Positions 5,655-9,432 of a DNA stretch of 9,432 nucleotides are shown piece by piece. The DNA is taken from positions 1 to 9,432 of the forward strand of contig DATFNV010000572.1 of NCBI GenBank assembly GCA_035266225.1. Direction: 5' to 3'. Each line of letters opens with the position of its first letter. Position 1 is the stretch's first letter. The stretch comes from DATFNV01 sp035266225. Lineage in GTDB: Bacteria; Planctomycetota; Planctomycetia; Gemmatales; Gemmataceae. Under the pieces are notes generated by a model that was given only the letters and a program-made list of their open reading frames with translations, ran no database searches and had not been told where the DNA came from. The position numbers and the translations under genes were made by a program.

Positions 5655-7027
5655 GACCTGGCTGTCGAGGGCGGCCCATCGCTCTCGACGGGCCTTGCGG
5701 AAGCCCGCGACGCCGTCCGCCGGCACGACCAGGCCAGGCGGGAGCCGCGGCGGCTGGAACGGGTCGAAGACGGCCCTGCGTCTGGTCCGCTGGCTGGGCG
5801 GAGCGGACTCGGCCGCCCCCCGTTCGCTGGGGGAGGCGGCCCGTGACTATCTGGCCCAGGGCAGCTTCGTGGACTGGGCCCGCTCGGTCCTGCGGGCGGG
5901 GGACCCCGTCCGCGAGCTGTCGGAGGGGTATGCCCGGCTGGTGGAGCGGGTCGCCGTCCGACGACAGGAGCAGAACCGGTGCTTCGCCGAGTTGCTCCGC
6001 GACCAGGTGGCCGCGGCCGGGCAGCCGTCGGACCTGGTCCTTGTGGAGCGGGTGCTGGACGAGGTGGTGGCCCCGCTCGCCGCCCTGGCCCCGGTGCTGG
6101 TGATCCTGCTCGACGGCATGAGCCCGGCAGTGTCCCGGGAGCTGCTGGCCGACCTGGCCCGCCTGGACTGGGTCTCGCTGGGGCCGGAGGGGCAGCCCAT
6201 GCGAGCCGGGCTGGCGGCGATCCCGTGCGTGACGGAAGCGTCGCGGGCCAGCCTGTTCTGCGGGCGGCCCTGCACGGGAACGGCCGACAACGAGGCCGCC
6301 GGGTTCGCAGGGCATGCGGGCCTGCGTTCGCACTGTCGCAGCGGCTCCCCGCCGGTGCTGTTCCACAAGGTCGCCCTCCAGGAGGCCGCGGACGCCAGCC
6401 TGGCCGCCAACGTCCGCGAGGCCATCGCCTCGACGCAGAAGCGTGTCGTGGGCGTGGTCATCAACGCGGTCGATGACCATCTGCTCAAGGGCGAACAGCT
6501 CGACCTCCGCTGGACCCGGGACGAGATCAAGGTGCTGCCGTCGCTGCTCTACGAGGCCCGGTCGGCCCGCCGCGTCGTGGTGGTCCTGAGCGACCACGGG
6601 CACCTGCTGGACCACCAGACCCAGGGCCGGCCCGGGGAGGGCGGGGAACGCTGGCGGCCCGACGACGGCCAGGCGAGAGAGGGCGGCCCGACCCCGCAGG
6701 AGATGGTGATCCCGATCACGGTGCTGGCCGCGGGGGACATCCGCCTGGCCGGGTGGGCCGAGGCCCCCGACCCCACGCCGGAATGGTGGGAGGCCGCTCC
6801 CTTGGGGAGGAAGAATCTCACGCAAAGGCGCAGAGGCGCAAAGAAAGAAGAGAAAGAAGGAAGAGAGCTTGATACTCTTTCCTCTTCTTCCTTTGCGCCT
6901 CTGCGCCTTTGCGTGAGGTCTTCCGAGTGGATCGCCGCCCTGCTGGCCTCGCCCCTCTTCATCGAGCAGAAGAAGCTGGGCGGCCGGGCGGTGCCCGCGG
7001 ACGACCTGTTCGGCAGGCTGCTCGCCG
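5655..7027 (+). pseudogene. pglZ: BREX type 2 PglZ-like phosphatase-fold protein, broken
   Basis: PglZ is the alkaline-phosphatase-superfamily core protein of all BREX systems. The fragment starts in GLAEARDAVRRHDQARREP, then one extra base at about 5769 shifts the frame to TALRLVRWLGG. A long block follows: RSLGEAARDYL, DPVRELSEGYARL, VLVILLDGMSPAVSRELLAD (metal-site Asp at 6112-6114), VTEASRASLFCGRPC, VVGVVINAVDDHLLKGEQLD, and VVVLSDHGHLLDH (Asp-His at 6592-6597). After RWRPDDGQAREGG the text goes straight to PTPQEMVIPITVL. As I recall, about 45 residues normally lie between, including a K-x-GYHGG-type motif with a metal-binding His. A 101-bp hairpin follows at 6817-6917, then EWIAALLASPLFIEQKKLGG, and homology ends at about 7027. 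The N-terminal third and the C-terminus are missing. Confidence 0.78.
6817..6917. repeat. 101-bp hairpin element with CGCAAAG-type ends inside pglZ
   Basis: CTCACGCAAAGGCGCAGAGG plus CGCAAAG (6817-6843) is the exact reverse complement of 6891-6917 over 27 bases. The pairing continues imperfectly inward through purine-rich sequence (AAGAAGAG against its complement), so almost the whole unit can fold as one stem. The arms have the same three-unit design as the GxxExxY cassette ends but differ at three positions, and each change is matched in the opposite arm. The unit has no gene. It falls in what I recall as a variable linker of PglZ and is read through in frame as LTQRRRGAKKEE...FAPLRLCVR. 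Confidence 0.85.
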
Positions 7028-7201
7028 ATGATGCGGTTCACCCTGGTCGATGGGAAGGCCCGGCGGTTCGCCGTCGAGAGGTGGTGCTTCCTGGGCTCCA
7101 TCGACGACTGGTTCCCGCTGTCGGGCGGCGGCGACCTGAAGGGGCTGGTGGCGAGGTACTGCCCCCACCTGGGCCAGGAGTCGTTCTACGAGCTGATGTG
7201 A
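7028..7201 (+). CDS. 57-aa orphan reading frame at the end of the BREX relic
   Basis: Two adjacent ATG codons (7028 and 7031) open a 57-residue frame reading MMRFTLVDGKARRFAVERW, CFLGSIDDWFPLSGGGDLKG and LVARYCPHLGQESFYELM, ending in TGA. Its composition looks like a real folded protein tail, with Trp, Phe, Tyr and Cys well spaced and few of the Arg/Pro/Gly runs typical of wrong-frame translation here. No ribosome site is evident and it is out of frame with pglZ, so it is probably the C-terminal piece of another protein joined by deletion. It overlaps the last codons of the oppositely oriented alkD-like remnant by 16 bases. The family is not recognised. Confidence 0.4.
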   Translation: MMRFTLVDGKARRFAVERWCFLGSIDDWFPLSGGGDLKGLVARYCPHLGQESFYELM

Positions 7202-7578
7202 TCCGTCCACCCTCCTCCAGGTCCAGTGAGAAGGAGCGCAGCCGCGTCCCAGTTGTTGACCCGGGCCGTATTCCCCAGGTACAGGTCGTAGATCGTCTTC
7301 CGCGAGGACTCGTCCCCCTTCTCGAACGCCCGGACGAGGACCAGCAGGGCCAGCATCCGGGCCTCGTGGAAGCCAGAGCACAGCAGCTTCCCGGCCTCGT
7401 CCAGGGGCAGGGGCTGGAACTCGCGGGCCAGCTTCCGCAGCGGCGGCACCTTGATCCCGAGGAAACGGTCGCCCTCGCCGTACTGGCCCGGCCCCGTCTT
7501 GAAGAAGCGACGCAGGCTCTGTGCGAGCTTCTCGTCGGCCAATGCGTGCAGCCAGGCTTCGGCTTCCCTTGCCGTCAT
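7186..7578 (-). pseudogene. AlkD-like DNA alkylation repair protein, C-terminal half missing
   Basis: The 130-aa product starts MTAREAEAWLHALADEKLA and contains RRFFKTGPGQYGEGDRFLGI, VPPLRKLAREF, HEARMLALLVLVRAFEKGD and IYDLYLGNTARVNNWD. This is the N-terminal half of the HEAT-repeat AlkD/AlkC-type 3-methyladenine DNA glycosylases, which are about 230-240 aa. The match ends at NNWD (108-111). In Bacillus cereus AlkD the catalytic set, as I recall it, includes Trp109, Asp113 and Trp187. Here W is followed by DAAALLLTG, so the Asp is absent along with all later repeats. The second ATG (7578) is chosen because AGGAGG lies seven bases upstream; the ATG at 7584 would be only one base away. It lies 86 bases downstream of the 78-aa gene on the same strand. 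Almost certainly inactive. Confidence 0.8.
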
Positions 7579-7585
7579 GGGCATC

Positions 7586-7591
7586 CCTCCT
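7586..7591 (-). promoter_or_regulatory. Ribosome binding site of the alkD-like remnant
   Basis: AGGAGG on the minus strand, seven bases before the ATG at 7578 and one base before the ATG at 7584. The spacing favours the second ATG as start. Confidence 0.7.
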
Positions 7592-7664
7592 GATCGCTCG
7601 GCAGGCCACGCGGCGATCGACCCGCCCGGGGCGTAAGGCTGCGGGCGTGGCCGGTCCCGTGCCT

Positions 7665-7901
7665 TCAGCCGGTCGTCTTCTCGTCAAGGCGGGCCGCCAG
7701 TTCTTGCTTCCGTTCCTCGGTGTAGGCCCACCACGGCCTGAGGTCCAACCGCCATCGGATACTGCCTTCGAGATCCAGACGAAGCAGGCAGCCCGCTCCC
7801 TGCTCCAACCGCACCAGCAGATAGACCTGATCAGGAACGGACATGCCCACGCCCATGACCGTGCCGCCGGGTTTCATCCTTCTTGGTTGCACGCCGGACA
7901 T
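7665..7901 (-). CDS. Small hypothetical protein downstream of the ATP-grasp gene
   Basis: This 78-aa protein is not recognised. After a basic, Met- and Gly-rich start it reads VYLLVRLEQGAGCLLRLDLE, GSIRWRLDLRPWWAYTEERK and QELAARLDEKTTG. The alternating hydrophobic pattern suggests two or three beta strands, then a charged helix from residue 60 to the end. The start is uncertain. The ATG at 7901 has AAGGAG directly against it (too close), although a G-run lies further up. A GTG at 7892 is nine bases from AAGGAG, and ATG codons at 7877, 7859 and 7847 are also in frame. It begins 16 bases after the ATP-grasp stop on the same strand and is very likely in the same operon, so it may be a partner or substrate of that enzyme. 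That last point is inference from position only. Confidence 0.65.
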   Translation of the reverse strand: MSGVQPRRMKPGGTVMGVGMSVPDQVYLLVRLEQGAGCLLRLDLEGSIRWRLDLRPWWAYTEERKQELAARLDEKTTG

Positions 7902-7917
7902 CTCCTTACCCCCCTCT

Positions 7918-8826
7918 TCACTCCGCCCGACCAAGGCCGTCCGCCAGCCCGGAGTAGAACGCCTCGATGTTCGCCTCCTCCGGTGTCCCCGCGACCTGCC
8001 CGTCGCCCAGTTCCACCACCAGCCAGTCGTCGCCCCGCCGTTTCGCCACGTCCATGGTGAAGAATCGGCTCCGCACCTTCGCGGCCAGGGCCGTGAACCT
8101 CTCGACCGGCGGCCCTTCGCCCCGGTAATCGCCCTCTTCCCAATACTTGGCACAGAGTAGCGGGCGGCCGTCGAGGCAGAAGAGGCGGTACTCCAGCGTC
8201 AGGGGCATGCCACTCCTGGGGTGCCGGCCGACCGGCTCCAACTCGACGAACTCGCGGAAGACCAGCCCGCCGGCGAGGTCTGGGCCTTGCAGCTCGAGGA
8301 ACCGCCGCACCACCCGCTCGACGGCCGGGCGGTCCGACGCGGACGGGATGAAACACGCCTCGGCCCAAGCGTGCTTTTGCGACTTGACGTAGTCCTTGAT
8401 GACAAGTGGTGCGTCGCCGAACGGCCGCAACAGGTCCATGACCTCGTCCCTGTCAATCTCGCCCGCGACGGGGAGCCAGACCGACCGCGGCGTGTGGCCC
8501 TCGATCACCGGGTACGATTCGGGCAGGTGGTGGCAGTGCCGGTAGGCGTCTGGCGTGTTGACCAGCCGGACGCCGCGGGCCGCCAGGGCTTGGTAGAACA
8601 GCCCGTATTGGTCCGCGGTCATCATCCAGCCCCGGTAGACGGCCGTCGTCTGCGAGTCCCGCGAGGGAACCTGGCGGACGGCCCGCCCGGCCTCGCCCTG
8701 GACGACGGCATCGTGGTCGATCAAAGCCCAGGGGATGCCCAGGCGTTCGGCGACGGCGGCCTCGGTGGCGTAGGCGTCGTCGGGTCGATGGCGGTCCAGC
8801 GGATCGAGAGGGTAGAGGACGATCAT
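7918..8826 (-). CDS. ATP-grasp domain protein (R2K_3/DUF4343-like)
   Basis: This 302-aa protein has an N-terminal Rossmann-like part (MIVLYPLDPLDRHRPDDAYA, then ERLGIPWALIDHD) and a C-terminal ATP-grasp fold. Likely nucleotide and metal residues are Lys144 in LVIKDYVKSQKHAW with Lys148 and Lys151, the hinge-like GGLVFREFVELEPVG (186-200), EYRLFCLDG (212-220), Asp259 in FFTMDVAKR, and Glu272 and Gln277 in VVELGDGQ. ATP-grasp enzymes form carboxylate-amine or related bonds through an acyl-phosphate. I recognise the R2K/DUF4343-type arrangement, but the substrate is unknown. Length fits the family and all motifs seem intact. The ATG at 8826 is the only credible start: no in-frame start lies just upstream, and an AAAGGG lies about 12 bases before it. 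The next gene on the strand follows after 16 bases. Confidence 0.85.
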   Translation of the reverse strand: MIVLYPLDPLDRHRPDDAYATEAAVAERLGIPWALIDHDAVVQGEAGRAVRQVPSRDSQTTAVYRGWMMTADQYGLFYQALAARGVRLVNTPDAYRHCHHLPESYPVIEGHTPRSVWLPVAGEIDRDEVMDLLRPFGDAPLVIKDYVKSQKHAWAEACFIPSASDRPAVERVVRRFLELQGPDLAGGLVFREFVELEPVGRHPRSGMPLTLEYRLFCLDGRPLLCAKYWEEGDYRGEGPPVERFTALAAKVRSRFFTMDVAKRRGDDWLVVELGDGQVAGTPEEANIEAFYSGLADGLGRAE

Positions 8827-8861
8827 GGCGTCGGCTGGCCCTTTCGGAGAACCTCCTGCGT

Positions 8862-9070
8862 TCGACTTCTGCCCTTTCTCGGTGGGGTGTGAAGCCAGGA
8901 AACCTGGGGAAAAAGCGGCGGCTCTGGGTTTTTGCAACCCCCGCCCCACCCGGGGGTGTCGAAAAAGTCCTCCGGTTCTGCTAGAGCTCGAATGCTCGGC
9001 CCTCAGCTTTCCCGAGGTTTACCGCTCTGGCCCAACCGTGGCCGGCGCCTGCCAAAAGGGCAGAAGTCGA
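8862..9070. repeat. 16-bp perfect inverted repeat upstream of the ATP-grasp gene
   Basis: TCGACTTCTGCCCTTT at 8862-8877 is the exact reverse complement of 9055-9070. The 177 bases between the arms hold no gene. The left arm lies 36 bases before the ATP-grasp start codon. The arms could be ends of a small eroded element, or two binding copies for one regulator; the sequence alone does not decide. Confidence 0.6.
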
Positions 9071-9282
9071 GCTCAGCGCATCGGTAAGAGAAATCGCATC
9101 GGGTGGCCGAATTGGCAAGGAGAGTTGTTGGAATTCGTCGTGGAGGAGTTGAATGGGGGCATCACCGCAGAGGTGCTTCCGGGCGGTGACTTCGGGAGAT
9201 TTCATGTTGGCTGCCTAATTATTTGTCCAGATAGACAAGAAGACAGGCAAGGACGCCGGCTTTAGGAACGAGTCCGCCGGAA

Positions 9283-9430
9283 CCCTCGGTTCGCTCGTAA
9301 TCGCAACGTTATCGCAGGAAAGGACTTACAGCAGAGGGTCATTTTGGACGCCCGTTCACTATACTGATCGCAAGCCTTGTTCCTGCAATGAGTTGTGTCG
9401 ATCACCATTGCCTCTCAAGCGAACCGAGGG
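9283..9430. repeat. 13-bp perfect inverted repeat at the right edge
   Basis: CCCTCGGTTCGCT at 9283-9295 is the exact reverse complement of AGCGAACCGAGGG at 9418-9430, with 122 bases between the arms. The right arm reaches almost to the window end, so it may extend further. Possible terminal repeats of a small element or an insertion-sequence end. Confidence 0.45.
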
Positions 9431-9432
9431 CC

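Larger units (their letters stand above)
8827..9432. other. Right-hand region without a convincing gene
   Basis: These 606 bases upstream of the ATP-grasp gene hold no recognised protein. A 74-codon frame on the minus strand (8981-9205) contains TARKHLCGDAPIQLLHDEF and DAISLTDALSSTSALLAGAG, which looks moderately protein-like, but it has no ribosome site and no family I know. A GTCGAAAAAG stretch near 8958 resembles sequences near the ends of some transposons. The part after about 9200 is richer in A and T than the rest of the window. Two inverted repeats (listed separately) cross the region. The best guess is eroded insertion-element sequence together with the promoter of the ATP-grasp operon. 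Confidence 0.4.

Noticed and set aside
5245..7593. A single plus-strand open frame of 782 codons as one protein
   Set aside because: Only parts match protein families (PglY, then PglZ). The stretches between about 5429 and 5769 and after 7027 are wrong-frame readings kept open by high GC; the true homology moves between frames.
8895..8907. Short palindrome CCAGG-AAA-CCTGG as a regulator site
   Set aside because: Five-base arms are expected by chance in this sequence and no second copy was seen.
8937..8957. Intrinsic terminator from ACCCCCG and CGGGGGT at 8937-8943 and 8951-8957
   Set aside because: The stem is only seven bases and no T-run follows on either strand.
8981..9205. Minus-strand 74-codon frame as a real gene
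   Set aside because: There is no ribosome site and no recognised family; kept only as a note in the description of the right-hand region.

Overview
The window is GC-rich bacterial DNA. The gene content suggests a planctomycete, perhaps Gemmataceae-like: an HSL-type esterase, an lmo0937-type mini membrane protein, a GxxExxY gene bounded by CGCAAAG-type inverted repeats, and an R2K-like ATP-grasp protein. This taxonomic call is an inference from style and gene content, since no rRNA or marker gene is present. Much of the window is accessory and heavily rearranged: gene fragments, insertion-element debris and inverted repeats outnumber intact genes.

Layout. Positions 1-450 hold the C-terminal end of an IS5-like transposase, then a 133-bp unit with 16-bp perfect inverted ends and a further imperfect inverted repeat. 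A complete alpha/beta hydrolase (552-1550, minus) follows. Next come a relic fragment of a larger protein (1676-1873, minus), a 54-aa lmo0937-type membrane protein (2078-2242, plus) and a four-helix membrane protein (2259-2915, plus).

The centre (about 3020-7030) is the main point of interest. It reads as the relic of a BREX type 2 (Pgl) phage-defence locus. Recognisable pieces of pglW, pglX, pglY and pglZ lie in the expected order, but large deletions, several crossing gene boundaries, have shrunk a locus that normally exceeds 10 kb to less than 4 kb. At least three single-base frame changes add to the damage. Between pglW and pglX sits a 455-bp cassette with perfect 28-bp terminal inverted repeats and an intact GxxExxY nuclease-like gene. 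A 101-bp hairpin with the same type of ends but no gene lies inside pglZ. Each element has its own arm sequence, matched perfectly in its other arm, so the two look like an autonomous-type and a gene-less member of one mobile family.

The right part is on the minus strand. An ATP-grasp protein (7918-8826) and a 78-aa unknown protein (7665-7901) are closely spaced. A truncated AlkD-like DNA glycosylase (7186-7578) follows and overlaps a 57-aa orphan ORF at the edge of the BREX relic. The last 600 bases have no convincing gene and carry inverted repeats that may be traces of insertion elements.

The intact genes (esterase, two membrane proteins, GxxExxY, ATP-grasp, 78-aa protein) do not form one pathway. 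The best overall reading is a defence island in decay, invaded and partly reshaped by small inverted-repeat elements. All family assignments come from reading the proteins by eye; no database search was run.
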